This document shows, one piece after another, positions 1 through 10,770 of a DNA stretch of 64,000 nucleotides. The position numbers and the translations under genes are program-made. The DNA comes from Nectonema munidae. Lineage: Eukaryota > Nematomorpha > Nectonematoida > Nectonematidae. The notes beneath the pieces are model-generated. The model did no database searches, was not told the DNA's origin, and saw only the letters and a program-made list of their open reading frames with translations. The first letter of the stretch is position 1, and the number at the start of each line of letters is the position of its first letter. The stretch is taken from assembly GCA_030549495.1 (NCBI GenBank), contig JAUIRK010000673.1, positions 186,001 through 250,000 of the forward strand, given 5' to 3'.

Positions 1-114
1 CAGCACATTGTTTTTATTAAAAGGTTACAAAGGTTCCAGAAAATACAAAAGGTTCCAAAAAGGTTCTAACAAAAATCTTGAATAAATTTTTATTTAAAAT
101 AAAAGATAGAAAAA

Positions 115-2560
115 TTATAATTCATTTAAACTATTTTTTTTTAGAAATTGATCAATAAGTCCAGATTTTCGCGTGTTTATTTTTGAATTTAGTTGAATCA
201 AATCAATATTTTTTTTGAGTTCTTCATTTCTTTTAGTCTGAGCTGCTTTAAGAAAACTATATGCTAAATGAATAGAAGTTTGATTTTTAGAATGAATAGC
301 ATCTTCAAGTCTTTTTGAAGCTTTATCAAGTAAACTATTGGTAACTTTCTGAACGATTTCATATTCACAACTTTTTTCTTCGTAGTGCATTTCAGTATTC
401 GGCAGATTTCTTCTGATCTCTGTTTTGCACTTTCTTGTTTTCGCTTCTCAATTTTATTCTTTTTATCTATTTCCAAATTATCTTTATACTTTCGATAAGC
501 ACTTTTGCCTAAATTAAGAAGTTCGCGAGTTAAAGGAACAGCATAGGGTCTGTTATCAAAATACTGCAATCCGCTTCTCACAACCAAACGCGCATTCATA
601 GATTTCATAGACAAATTACTTTTATCATCAGTTAAAATTCTTTTTGAAATTGAAAACTGTTTTCAACATCGGCGTTACCATGCGAAACGCATAAAGCAGC
701 TTTAACTATGCTCATTAATACAGGATACTTGGGTATTTCGGATGAAGTTTTGATTGAAAATATATACCTCCAATAAAAATCGCCTCTATCTTTTGTATAT
801 TTTTCAAGAATAGTCTCAGTCTGCAAAACCTTCCATTCATCTATCAAAACTTCTGTATCAGCTTTTTGAGGCAAAATGCTAGCAAGTTTTTCAATGTCAC
901 TTAAACTAGAAAAATGCGATCTTCTATCTGGAGAAAGACAACGAAAGCACTTGATTAATTCATCGCACAATAGAGATGATTTTAATATGTAAAAGCAAGA
1001 CTCCTTATAGAAAGAAAAACATTTTTTCGTAAAATTCGTGACTATAATGGAATCAATACCCAGTTTATTTAATTTAATTTTAATTTCTTCACAAAATATC
1101 ATTTTTTTTGGATCAATAAAAAATTTTTCTGATTCATTTTCAACAGAATTTAGAAACTTTTTTAAAATTTCTTTTATGGAGAAATTCTTTTCTATAGGGG
1201 TTTCTAAAATTCTGTTTGCTAATGTAAACTTATTATTATATAATAATAAGTTTAATAATAATATAATAATTATTATAATAATTATATTATTATAAATTTA
1301 TAATTTCTTCATAAATAAGATGAATTAATGGCTTAGTGTTCTGAAACTTTCTGTTAAATTTTTCAAAAACCTGTATTGCTGAATTAATAAAAAGAAGTTC
1401 GACTTTGAGAGTTGGAGTATTCAGCTGTTCAACAATAAACTTGTAATAAAAATTTGATTTTGCGGACTTGCAATTATTTGGAACGAAAACTAGAAAATAT
1501 TTTTTAAGAACATCCCATTGTTCCAATATTTTTTTAACTGAAACACCAAGAGAAATCCATCGATTGTCAGTGTGCTTCTTTAGCTTTGATATTGGGTAGT
1601 TTAATTCTTCTTGTACTTTGTGAAGTATTTGTAAACAAAAGTTAAAAAAGAAGAAATTTTTTCATTCAAAGCCTTTATGCCTTTTGAAAACGCATTGTGA
1701 ATTACATGCAACTGACATGTTCCAGCATTAAAAAGAGCTTTTCTTCTACAAAAAAAAAATAAGGGAAAAAACTTTTTTGTTAACATTGGGACCATCACTG
1801 AAAAGTGTAATAAAATTTTCAAACTTTAAATTGTTTGCGTTAACAACATTGATAATTGATTCTGATATAGTTTCACTTGGAGCATGGCCTAAATGCAAAC
1901 TTTCTAGATGAAACGAACAAACCTGATCAAGAATGCTTGACCAAAATCTTATCATAATTTATAGCTCTTTTTTATCTTCTAAGTTAGTTGTTTCATCATA
2001 AGAAATAACAAAACTTTTATCTTTAGCGTCATCCAAAATCATTTTTTTAAAATATGGACCCAGTGCTTCTGTTAATAAATAGCTTGATTTAGTAGAGCCT
2101 AGTGAAAATTCTTTTGGTATTTTTCCTGGAAACATGTACTGTAAAGTTTCAGCTAAATCATTATTTGAACGTAATGAATAATTTGACAAAATACTTTTAA
2201 GCATCCAAATAAGTTCAGCTTTTGTTGCTTCATCTCGTTTGCAGAATAAGTATAATTTAGTCTGATTACAAGCGTTTTCAGGAATCGTAGAAGTAGATGC
2301 AACTTGATCTCATTTTGAAACAGTTTCTAAAGTGCATTGAAGAATATCTGAACGTTCCACAGTTGTTTTTTTTTATGTTTTTCAGTGTTAGAGTGATTCA
2401 TTATTCCTTGAATTCCTTTTTTCTTAATACTGATAGAAACTTTACAAATATTACAAAAGGCTTCTTCATCATTCTTTCGAATACACCAAAAATCAATTGT
2501 TTTACCAGATGCATCTTCTTTTTTGAGCCAGTCATTATTAAACTTAATATTGCGTCCCAT
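115..2560 (-). pseudogene. hAT-1 transposase, minus strand, broken
   Basis: Read from 2560 down to 115, this is a hAT transposase. The N-terminus has a BED/TTF-like zinc finger (FCNICKVSI and later HSNTEKHKK). Next comes a DDE-core region with YDETTNLEDKKE (about 1959-2010) and FSDGPNVNKK (about 1760-1800). The C-terminal dimerisation block reads KYPVLMSIVKAALCVSHG and DVENSF (632-1102). A Lys/Glu-rich tail follows to 115. The same order and very similar core motifs occur in hAT-2 on the + strand. The coding region is split over at least six ORFs by frameshifts and stops, so it is dead. Subterminal repeats place the element at about 1-3610. Confidence 0.8.
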
Positions 2561-3132
2561 TTAAAAAAATTTACTATCTAAACTGAAATCAAAATATAAA
2601 AAAATAAATCATTTAAAAATGTATGCAACATAAATTTAAATTGAAATTTTTTTATAATCAAAAACTTTTTTGGAAAATAACAAGATTATTAAAATTTTTC
2701 TATTTAAATCTTTCATCTACAAAAACTTCTTTAAATTTCCAAAGTATTTAGATCAATATTTAAACAAAAGCAACCTTAAAAATACAGTTAATTCGTTAAA
2801 AGCCCAATTACAAAAATAACAACTAGATAAATATATGCAAATATCAAAATTTTAAATAGAAACACAAGAAAATAAAATAAATCAACTTACATACTGATGT
2901 TATATATAAAAAAGTAATTCCCGCAACATTTTTTCTGAGCAGTCTAACAAAAATAAAAAGCAATCAAGTTTGTTTTCAGATTGTAAAGGGAAATATCTTT
3001 ACATATTATGGCCCTTTTTGTAGTGTATCACATAACAAAGAGAAGAGTGTAATTAAATCAAAACACATACTTGAGAATATAAAAAAATAATATAAGCAAG
3101 CAAGACATTGAGCAAAACTTTATTTCATTTTT
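2561..3132. other. Non-coding part of hAT-1
   Basis: AT-rich sequence upstream (in transposase sense) of the hAT-1 start codon. I see no gene, repeat or regulatory motif in it. Confidence 0.5.
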
Positions 3133-3420
3133 ATAAAAGTACTTCATAAAAAGTAAGTAAAGCCGAAAGTGTTTCGTCATTTAATCTGTTTCTTATTTTT
3201 GTCTTGAAGCATCCCATTGAAGAAAATACTCTTTCTGGTAGAGATGTTGGCTTTATTGTTTTCAGGGCACTGTAAACTAGTTCCAGCTTTTCTGGTCTTT
3301 TTTTATATTCTTTAAAGAGAAAAAATTCTTTTTTTGATAGAATTTAATAGTGTTTCATCATCATGTTCAAAACGTTGTTCATTTTTGTATTTCCCCATGA
3401 TTTCATTCATTGATTTCATT
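3133..3420 (-). pseudogene. hAT C-terminal fragment, unrelated to hAT-1
   Basis: On the minus strand this region gives MKSMNEIMGKYKNEQ and then LELVYSALKTIKPTSLPERV with FSSMGCFKTKIRNRL and DETLSALL. That is the hAT C-terminal dimerisation domain (the family's xERxFS...K...R/L...L pattern) ending at a stop near 3133. One frameshift near 3330 separates its two parts. It lies inside the 5' part of hAT-1 and is a truncated copy from a different hAT family. Confidence 0.7.
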
Positions 3421-3609
3421 TTTTTCTGTTTTACCCAGGGGCAACGGGGACGGGGTGGATTCTCTAGTTGCACTTAGCTATAATTCAATTGTATTATGTG
3501 CGCATTCACTATTTTACAGTTAAAAACAAAAAGGTTCTAAAGGATCTAAAATTTAATAAAGGTTTCAAAAAAGTGAAAAAGGTTCCAAAGGTTCAAAAGG
3601 TTCTACGCT

Positions 3610-3800
3610 GGGATGTCTGTATCTTTTATTATCTAATTCAAGCAAACAAACAATGCATACAAATTCAGTGCTTTTCAAATGTATAAACTCCATAAAACTA
3701 AATTTGTCACATGTATAATGATAAAATTTAAGGCAAATATCGCACTTTAAAAAACTTGATGAAATTTTTTCGGAACACAGACCAAAAATCTTAATAAAAA
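3610..3800 (-). pseudogene. PHD-like zinc finger fragment, probably LINE-derived
   Basis: The minus strand encodes KCDICLKFYHYTCDKF and then EFVCIVCLLELDN, a PHD-type Cys4-His-Cys3 finger. Such fingers occur in the first ORF or N-terminal region of several non-LTR retrotransposons, so a LINE remnant is more likely than a host exon. The frame passes straight into the end of hAT-1 at 3610, which looks like the insertion site. The rest of the protein is not visible on the far side because the window ends. Confidence 0.45.
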
Positions 3801-3814
3801 AGAGAGAATTAATA

Positions 3815-3935
3815 GTATTGACTAATCGAGAAAGCACAATTGCACTGCTTATATCGAACAATGAAGAATAAGGTGAATTCGAGCTCCAAACCCTCACGTA
3901 TCAAAGCAGTTTCTAACCAACCTTACTCACGCTTT
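3815..3935 (-). repeat. tRNA-headed SINE, copy 1
   Basis: On the minus strand a degenerate A box (TAAGGTTGGTTAG) and B box (GAGCTCGAATTC) are followed by a body ending TAAGCAGTGCAATTGTGC. The body matches the SINE at 32581-32730 (AGCGGTGCAATTGCGC) and, more distantly, the one at 11646-11790. Confidence 0.55.
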
Positions 3936-4981
3936 AAGGGCCAAAATAAAGAAAATAAGTTAAAAAAAAGTTGGGTGATGATTGAGCTCAAATGAGAAAT
4001 TAAAAAAATCGGATACAGCTGGGCTCTAAAAATATTTAAATAAAATGGAGCCAGTTTGAACCGGTTCAAAAAATGTTTAAATAAAATAGGGCGAGTTAAA
4101 TATTTATACAAAATGGGCGCATTTGATAATAATTTTAAGCAGTTATTATTATCCATATAGCCAAGAGGAATATATTCAAGATTTTTCTTTTAAGAGCACT
4201 CTAACCCATCATAGTATTTATGAAAACCATAATTTAAAAATCAAAAATGCAGCTAAAAACAGAAAGTATTTATTAGTAAATAAATAATTCGCATAAACAG
4301 AAAGGTATTTTAATGAAATTTAGCCTTTCCATTTTGCTTTATTTTGACAAGAGGATTGAAATTCCAGGTCACCGTGTCTCTTAGCATTAATTGAAACTTT
4401 TCCCAATCTTTTATTAGATCACATGGCAAATTTCTCGAACCAATTGAAGAAGAGCAAAAAGGATTTATCATGTATGTTCAGGATAATGAAGATATTGAAC
4501 CGTTTTATTTCCAAATTCATCATTTTAAGACAATTCCAATCATCTTAGAAAAGTGTCTATTTGTAAAACAAATAAATTATTATAAAGATTTAACCAATAC
4601 TTCAATTTAAAAAATAGAAAAAAAGCATAATCGAATTTAGAAAACTGTTGAATTAATCAAAAGAAAAAAAATAAAGTTTGGATAGAATTTTTTAGGTTGA
4701 AAATTGAACAAAACAAGTAATAAATTTCAATAGATTAAGAGAAAAAATGATTTAGTTCAAAACATTAAATCTATATTTGAATTATGTTTTCAACTTCTTA
4801 GAAGTCGATCGGAAAGAAAGATATATAACAGTAAATATCGACTGATTTAAATTTTAACACTTATTTGTGACAACTTTTTTAAAATAAAAACACAATAACG
4901 CAGTGAATTCATGCTAATTCGTACTGTTGTGTTAGATGAAACTCAGAATTTATCTTAGCTGTTGTGTAATAAAAGATATAC
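3936..4981. other. AT-rich stretch without a recognisable gene
   Basis: Short ORFs only, none with domain signals. The stretch ends at the target duplication of the MITE at 4990. Nothing else was seen. Confidence 0.5.
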
Positions 4982-4989
4982 ATTTAGAT

Positions 4990-5439
4990 CAGTGGTTCCC
5001 AAACGGGGGTCCATGGAAGAATTTCAAGGGGTCCATGGAAATTCTACTTCAAACTACTTATGCGGAATCTCCTTTAATATACTTCTATTTTCCAAATCAA
5101 TATAAATATATATATTTAGAGCTTTTTTAAATAAATATTTTCTTCCCTTTTTTAAAGTTTCATATTTTGAATGTTTATATATCCTTTTTATTAATTACAA
5201 TATTTTTGAAAAATTTATATTTTAATTGGAAAGAAATTTTATTCACATTTTATGTCAGGCTTTACGATTTCTCTGATTTCATATGAATAAGGATACGATT
5301 TAATCAGATGACTACAATCATTTTTTGCATAAAAATCTTTGATTAATTTTGTTGGCTCAAACTATTCAGTTGTAGGGGTCCACAGGTAAAAAAGTGAATG
5401 GAAAAGGGGGAACGGGATAAAAAAGGTTGGAAACCACTG
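4990..5439. mobile_element. hAT MITE with perfect 8-bp target duplication
   Basis: The ends are CAGTGGTTCCCAAAC and, reversed, CAGTGGTTTCCAACC. The duplicated target ATTTAGAT is present at 4982-4989 and 5440-5447 without mismatch. No coding content beyond spurious ORFs. The perfect duplication suggests a fairly recent insertion. Confidence 0.85.
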
Positions 5440-5959
5440 ATTTAGATTTTAGAATTCATTGAATATTTTTATAGTTAAATAAAAAATGAGATTCGAACTA
5501 TTATTTTTTTCAAATTTCTATATGGCAATTATAATTAAAATTTTTTTATTTTTAATTGAAATTTTATAGTGATGAAGACAATATATAAACAACACAAAAC
5601 AAGATAAGAAATAATTCAAAAAGAAATAACGAAGCATATTAAATTCAGAAACTGAAATATAATTCATATTATCTTAGGTTCAAAAGATTAATTTAATTAG
5701 AATAAAAAAATTACTTTGGGGATTTATAAGTCATTTGAAATTTAAAAAACTTTATAAGCGCAAAATTTAAATATACCGTTTGAAGGACATTTTTTATTTT
5801 AGATATATATAAAATGCACAAGAAATAAAAGAAAAAATGGCACATTATTCTTTATGACTTAAAAAAATGTAAATATGTGTAAACAATGCTTTTTTACTAA
5901 TTTACTGTATTTATTGATGAAAAGGATAAACTTTTTGTCTTTAAAATACGTTCTATATG

Positions 5960-5990
5960 CTGGCGCACTCTGGCGCACTCTAGCGCACTT
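5960..5990. repeat. Short tandem repeat of TGGCGCACTC
   Basis: Three near-identical 10-bp units (TGGCGCACTC, TGGCGCACTC, TAGCGCACTT) in AT-rich surroundings. Confidence 0.7.
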
Positions 5991-6188
5991 TTTAGCAATA
6001 CCCCTATATAAGTAGCCCTTATAATTAAAAAATTATTTGAACTAACGGTCCATTTCGTAAACAGAAATTTGTTTCATCCATCTTTGCTTATTATATGTGT
6101 AAAATTATTAAAAAATTTTATATTCTTGTTTATTTTATCTCTATTAAATTATTTCAAATTAATAATTTTATCTCTTAATTTTTTAGAA

Positions 6189-6350
6189 TTGTCCATGAGA
6201 CAAAATGTTTTAGGAATATAACGGAGCGAATTGTCCACAAAACAAAATGTCTTATGAAAATAATGGGGCGATTTGTCTATGGGACGAACTGTTTTATGAA
6301 AATAATGGGACGAACTGTCTTATGAAAATAATGGGGCGAAATGTCCGGGA
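6189..6350. repeat. Degenerate tandem repeat (ACGAA-TGTC units)
   Basis: About four units each containing a GGGACGAACTGTCTTATG-like core followed by AAAATAATGGG, bounded by TGTCC motifs (TGTCCATGAG at the left, ATGTCCGGGAAC at the right). No coding role is visible. It may be the inside of a MITE. Confidence 0.6.
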
Positions 6351-6536
6351 ACCAAATTAACATAAATCAAAGTATACGAAAAAAGAAAATCATTGCGTTT
6401 TTTTTGAATATTTCTGTCTAAAAATAAAATTCTGACAACTGTCACAAATAGATCAAGTACATTTTTAACAACTGAAACATTTTGTTTCGATATTATATTT
6501 TTACTATAATAATCAACAAATTTTCTTAAAAAAAGT

Positions 6537-7424
6537 GATTTGATTATATACATTGTACAGTGTTATTTATAAAATTTAACAATCGAACATTATAAAAAAT
6601 CTCTCTGCTCAAATATTAAGCAAATAGAATATTCTTGCTTTTTAAACTGAATAGCTAGTCAAAATATTCATTCCCAAATAACTATTAAAAAAAATTCTTG
6701 ACTTGAAAAAATTAAAGTTTTCAAATGTTACAAAATGTAACAAACGTAGTGATAAAGATTAAATGGACTTTTGTTGAAAAAAAATTATTAGCGCGAGTCT
6801 AACAATATTCATTGATATAAAATTGTAACGATTGAAAACTATTTTAATTTAACTCTAAATGCAAATTAGACAGAAGCAGTGGTGTAGCCAAAAAAAAGTT
6901 CATAGAAGGGGCACAATTTAAAAACAAAAAACTTACGCAACATTATTTATACTTTCTTGATCCTTTCATTGGAGAAATTTTCAAAAAGTGATATCGCATA
7001 AGTTGTATGGGGGCACCATGCGGTACATAGGAGTGTGGGCACAGCCCCTCATGCCCCAGCCTAGCTACGTCACTCGAGAGAATAGAGCTGAATGAGATAG
7101 AAGAGCTTAACAAGAGAAGTGAAAGAAGAGAGCTTGAATGAGCTTGAGTGAATGATTGAGTTTTAGCAGAGAAAGCGGAAGAGAAAAACAGAGGAGAGAG
7201 AAAGAGAATCACTGTGACAGAAGATGAGAAAATCTAGTGGATCATCAACATGTGTTTGCTCAAAGAGGAGACACTGTGATAAACATTGCTTACTTATTGC
7301 GTGCATATTGAAGCAATGGATTATTATTATTATATAGCTCTCACGCATCGTCTTTAAAATATGTTCGATAGGAAAAATGTGATCATACATGTTTTATAAA
7401 CAAGCAGCAATCTTACTTATAGAA
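6537..7424. repeat. Dispersed repeat, copy A
   Basis: About 890 bp shared at high similarity with 11827-12339 plus 15180-15603 (copy B). Its last ~75 bp (7352-7424) are also at 41690-41769 (copy C). It contains the hAT MITE at 6877-7075, so the repeat was copied after that MITE landed. The right edge runs into a 10-G tract and then GGATGTGCGCCCCTG, which looks like the end of another hAT-type MITE. ORFs on either strand show no domains. Confidence 0.75.
6877..7075. mobile_element. hAT MITE inside dispersed repeat copy A
   Basis: The terminal repeats are CAGTGGTGTAGCC and, reversed, a form of CAGTGACGTAGCT with its outermost base changed here but kept in copy B. The 8-bp flanks are GACAGAAG and GAGAGAAT. 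The equivalent copy at 12122-12319 has GACAGAAG and GAGAGAAG, seven of eight matching. 199 bp, no coding content. Confidence 0.75.
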
Positions 7425-8581
7425 AATTATTGGGGGGGGGGCGAAGGTCCTCCCCCCGGATGTGCGCCCCTGGTTTAAAACCATATACCAACAATCCTAT
7501 TTTCATTAATTTTGTAACCTTTTTTTTCACAATCATGAACCAAAAAAATTTTGGTGAGTCGATAAAAATAATCGTGAAATAACAAAATTTTTCTTTATAA
7601 AATCATTTTTCATTTTTAAAAGTTATATTTAGAGAAAAGGTATGCTTCCAACAAAAAACTGTATCTCAGCGCGTCCGAGGGCTTCTCAGCGTGTTTTTTA
7701 GTACTACCGCTAATTTTTAATTGTAATAGAAAGTTTTTGACCTGAAATCGTCATTCAACTACCATGGATATGGTACCAAATATGCCGATAACAAATTTAG
7801 GTAAAGTTAGAAAATTTGAAAGGATATAATTCAAACAATTTTTTACAATTAATTTTTTTGTAGTGGGGTGTAGTAAAACAATTATTTTGTTTATCAATTT
7901 ACACTCCAATGTTTAATCCTATCGAATCATTATCGCTAAAGATAAAAAATGATGTTAAATCGCTGCTTAATCAAATTCGAGCTCATATTTGGCTGAATAG
8001 AACTTTTCCAATTTTTATTATTTTAAGTTTTTTGTTCTTATATTATATTTTCTTAAATACTTGTGTACAATGCAACTGTTCAAAATTGGGCTTTGAAAAC
8101 AATTTCATCATATAATCAACGTATCGTATGAGTTTCATTTAAAGTATTAAATTTTTTTATATACGTTTATTTTTCATCAAAAAGTTTGTATATAAGACGG
8201 AGTGTTTATAAGATATAATTATATTTTATAGTTTGGTTTTTTTCATCTAGACTACTCATTTTGCAGTTGCATATATATGTTCCCATATGAGACACATTAT
8301 TTTTAGATTTCAAAAAGTTGAATGATATGCAAGTAAATTAAGCATACTTATTTTAAATTTACTTATTGACATATTAAATTTTCTTATTCTCATATTGAAA
8401 TTTCCTATTCCATTTTGTCAAATATTATATTGATTGTTCTCTTTTGAATTTAAATTTAAGTTTCTATTTTGTTTGAAATGTATCTTTTTGCTTGATGCCA
8501 AAACATTTTAATCTTTTGAGATTACTTATAGAAAATATCATATTTTTCCATTTTTTGTTTTATTTTTAATTCCATTTAATA
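7425..8581. other. Upstream of the CHORDC1-like gene
   Basis: Contains a 10-G tract, a GGATGTGCGCCCCTG MITE end near 7464-7478, and at about 7800-7880 a segment (AAAATTTGAAAGGATATAATTC) also found at about 41895 next to repeat copy C. The promoter of the + strand gene must be here or further left, but I see no convincing core promoter motif. Confidence 0.4.
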
Positions 8582-8645
8582 ATGGCGCTTTTTCAATGTT
8601 ATAACAAAGGATGCGGGGAAAAATATTCAGATGAAGATAACAATG
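8582..8645 (+). CDS. CHORDC1: CHORDC1-like gene, exon 1 (start codon, first half of CHORD1)
   Basis: This exon starts the window's host gene, an orthologue of CHORDC1/morgana, a cytosolic HSP90 co-chaperone that binds zinc through CHORD domains. The ATG follows an AT-rich leader. Twenty-one codons begin MALFQCYNKGCGEKYS, matching the usual CHORDC1 start, and contain the first two CHORD ligands, Cys6 and Cys11. The exon ends in phase 1 (a single G) at a GTGGTA donor. That G plus AT from the exon at 16054 gives the Asp that precedes the next CHORD cysteine. Intron 1 is 7,408 bp and holds several transposons. The call rests on motif recognition plus phase agreement across all seven exons; transcript data would settle the boundaries. 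Confidence 0.85.
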
Positions 8646-8689
8646 GTGGTATAAACTATTTTTTGTTTCATAAAAATAAAAAAAATTGA

Positions 8690-8869
8690 CAATTTGTTTG
8701 TGCAGGTAATTTCACCCTTCGGTTTTTCTATTCCTGCATTTGATTGTACTATATTTCTGTTTATTTCTTTTTTCTCATTTTCATGATTCTTTCCATCGTC
8801 AACCTTTTTATTAACTCCGCAAAGATCTTCACACTTTTTATAAATTTTAACGAGAAATTTTACTATCAA
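8690..8869 (-). other. Possible minus-strand exon, unrecognised
   Basis: The minus strand stays open with charged, protein-like composition (KCEDLCGVNKKVDDGKNHEN and so on to IEKPKG). There is a TTTTGATAG acceptor-like sequence before it and a GAAGG|GTGAAA donor-like sequence after it. No domain is recognised. It lies just inside intron 1 of the CHORDC1-like gene on the opposite strand and could be a chance ORF. Confidence 0.2.
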
Positions 8870-8976
8870 AATTTTGTTGCTTTTACTGAGTTTATTCGTG
8901 TCATTTGATCTACAAAATCAATACCACACCTGGTTCGACACTAAGTTTTTTTAATAAATGGATATTCACATCATCG

Positions 8977-9123
8977 CTTGATGTTTTTAATCTAGGAGTA
9001 TTCTCTTGGTTGTTATTTTAGTTAACCTAATGAAGTGCTTTTAAATAATGGGTATTTAGATCGTCAATTTTTTTATTTCAAAAATATTAAGATGGTTGAT
9101 GTTTTTAATCTAGGAATATTCGG
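8977..9123. repeat. Two-copy direct repeat, ~120-bp period
   Basis: TTGATGTTTTTAATCTAGGA recurs at about 8977 and 9095 with related flanks, suggesting one local duplication. Confidence 0.5.
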
Positions 9124-9178
9124 TAGATGATTTCATTTTCACCAATTATTTTTTTGATATTTTTTTCTATACATTTTC

Positions 9179-10136
9179 TTAACCCTGGCAGGACCGATAA
9201 AGGGAATTTTACGTCAACTGAATATTTCCATTTTATTTTTGAATATCTATTAAATTTTTTTACTTATATTTTATGTAAAAAATACACTTTCAAAAAATTG
9301 ATATAACAAAAATGTATCACAAAATATAGAAAAAAAGCTTATTATTTCTCAAAAAATAAAGATGGGTCTGTGCAAACAACTACTGTGTGATCTTTACAAT
9401 AAGATCTTTGACACTTTGTGCATTTTCTTGTACTTCTTTTTCTAGGCTTGCAGCTTGAAACAAAGCAATAATCTTTTCCACTTGATGATGGAGTTGATAC
9501 ATGGGACGCATTGAACCCATAAAAAGATAAGATGTTTTGTATGCCAACACGTATTGATGAATTGTCACATCTTAGTCGCATGGATTTTTCATTTAGGCAC
9601 AATGCCAAACCTTCTTCCTTTCCTAACACTTGGATACATTTAGGGATATTCGCTTTTGGGTACTTTCCTGTTATCGCCCCACCACCCATCGCTCTTCTAC
9701 CACGATAAATATTCTTGTATTGTTTTAACATACATAATTCATGCGATTCTTTTTGATATGGTTGAATTTTATCCACCTACAGATTAAAAGATTTTTCACT
9801 TGTTTTTTTTAATACATTTGTGTACTTTAATACATGTTTTATAACATTTTGGGGTGGTGGGGCGATAACAGGAAAGTACCCGCTTTTGTTATAACCCATC
9901 TATATAATTTTCAGCGATGTCCAAGAAATTTGTAAAAATTGCCATTTGCAACCTTCTACAAGTTCTGTAACATGGGAAATCTTTAGCCATTTTATTGAAA
10001 ATATCAACACCACCTTTATACTTATCCAAAATATTTTCAGGCTTTGATTTCCTATTGTTTCAATTTCTGAAAGGTGCTTGCTAGACATCACGTAGACAGA
10101 TCTAAATCTTTTATAATTCTTATGTGGAATATAAAT
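9179..10136 (-). pseudogene. piggyBac-1, 3' half, broken and interrupted
   Basis: The element's 3' terminus is TTAACCCTGGCAGGACC at 9179. Reading the minus strand from 10136, the frame gives KPENILDKYKGGVDIFNKMA (the piggyBac KGGVD motif) and FTNFLDIAENYIDGL. After the inserted MITE at 9658-9880 it continues from CIQVLGKEEGLALCLNEKSM to CFVSSCKPRKRSTRKCTKCQ and CKDHTVVVC, the cross-brace zinc finger at the piggyBac C-terminus. The N-terminal half and catalytic aspartates are absent: the copy is cut at about 10137, where a sequence beginning CAGGGGCGCACATCC starts. Small frameshifts are also present. It is a dead DNA transposon in intron 1 of the CHORDC1-like gene. Confidence 0.78.
9658..9880. 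mobile_element. 223-bp MITE inserted in piggyBac-1
   Basis: Inverted ends of about 34 bp begin GGGTACTTTCCTGTTATCGC. They are flanked by CGCTTTT on both sides (9651-9657 and 9881-9887). Removing the insert lines up the piggyBac C-terminal coding sequence on the two sides. The duplication could be 7 to 9 bp, so the superfamily is open (hAT or MULE). Confidence 0.75.
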
Positions 10137-10470
10137 CAGGGGCGCACATCCTCAAAATTATTGGGGGGGGGCGAAATTTTTTTTGTTACAATTTTCAAAA
10201 TTATTGGTCTGGAAATACCACGGGAGACGAAATATTCAAGCAATCCTATATCCACTAGTTTAAAAATATCCAAAATTGTTAGGGGGTGGAATAGGTTTTC
10301 AAAAATAAAGTCGTCTACCAGGCACATTACAGGAATTGAAAGGATATTTGATTCATAGAGAAAACAAATAACTGAAGGTTGGATGGTTTTATATGAGTGA
10401 ATGTAGTCTAACGGCAAAGAGTCTACTAGACACCCTGCGATGTTAATATGAAAAAATGTGATTGATTCAG
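10137..10470. mobile_element. Possible MITE with GCGCACATCC end
   Basis: Starts CAGGGGCGCACATCC followed by TCAAAATTATT and a G tract. The same terminus, inverted, is at about 7464-7478. A matching right end was not identified, so the extent is uncertain. Confidence 0.35.
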
Positions 10471-10770
10471 GGGCAAGGGTATAAAATGAAGTTATAATTG
10501 TGCAAACAAAAATAAAACAAAAAATTAAGATCGCATTATTTCATTTTACTCAGCATCATTCAAAAATAGTTTAAAAGCTAAATTGATACAAGCTACAAAA
10601 ATCTACAAAAAGTAAAATAACTTTTAACATTTTGCAATGATTTGCCTTTTATAATAATTTTTAAGGAAAAAAAGTCGATCAGAAAAAGTTATGGAGCTTC
10701 AACATAAACTAAAAAAATTTTAGAGCATAACTTAAGTTTTTTGAAAACGAATTTGACCTATCCCCTACAT

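Larger units (their letters stand above)
1..3610 (-). mobile_element. hAT-1 element, probable extent
   Basis: AAGGTTCC-type repeats lie at both ends (about 20-70 and 3525-3604), in the same orientation. The right edge reads GGTTCTACGCTG; its reverse complement, CAGCGTAGAACC, looks like a hAT terminal repeat. The window opens with CAGCACATTG, which could be the other end, but no target duplication can be checked. A PHD-finger reading frame is cut at 3610, consistent with an insertion point. Confidence 0.45.

Noticed and set aside
10136-10417. 93-codon minus ORF ending NNFEDVRP
   Set aside because: Its end is made by the CAGGGGCGCACATCC MITE terminus, a pattern that recurs with that repeat; no domain.
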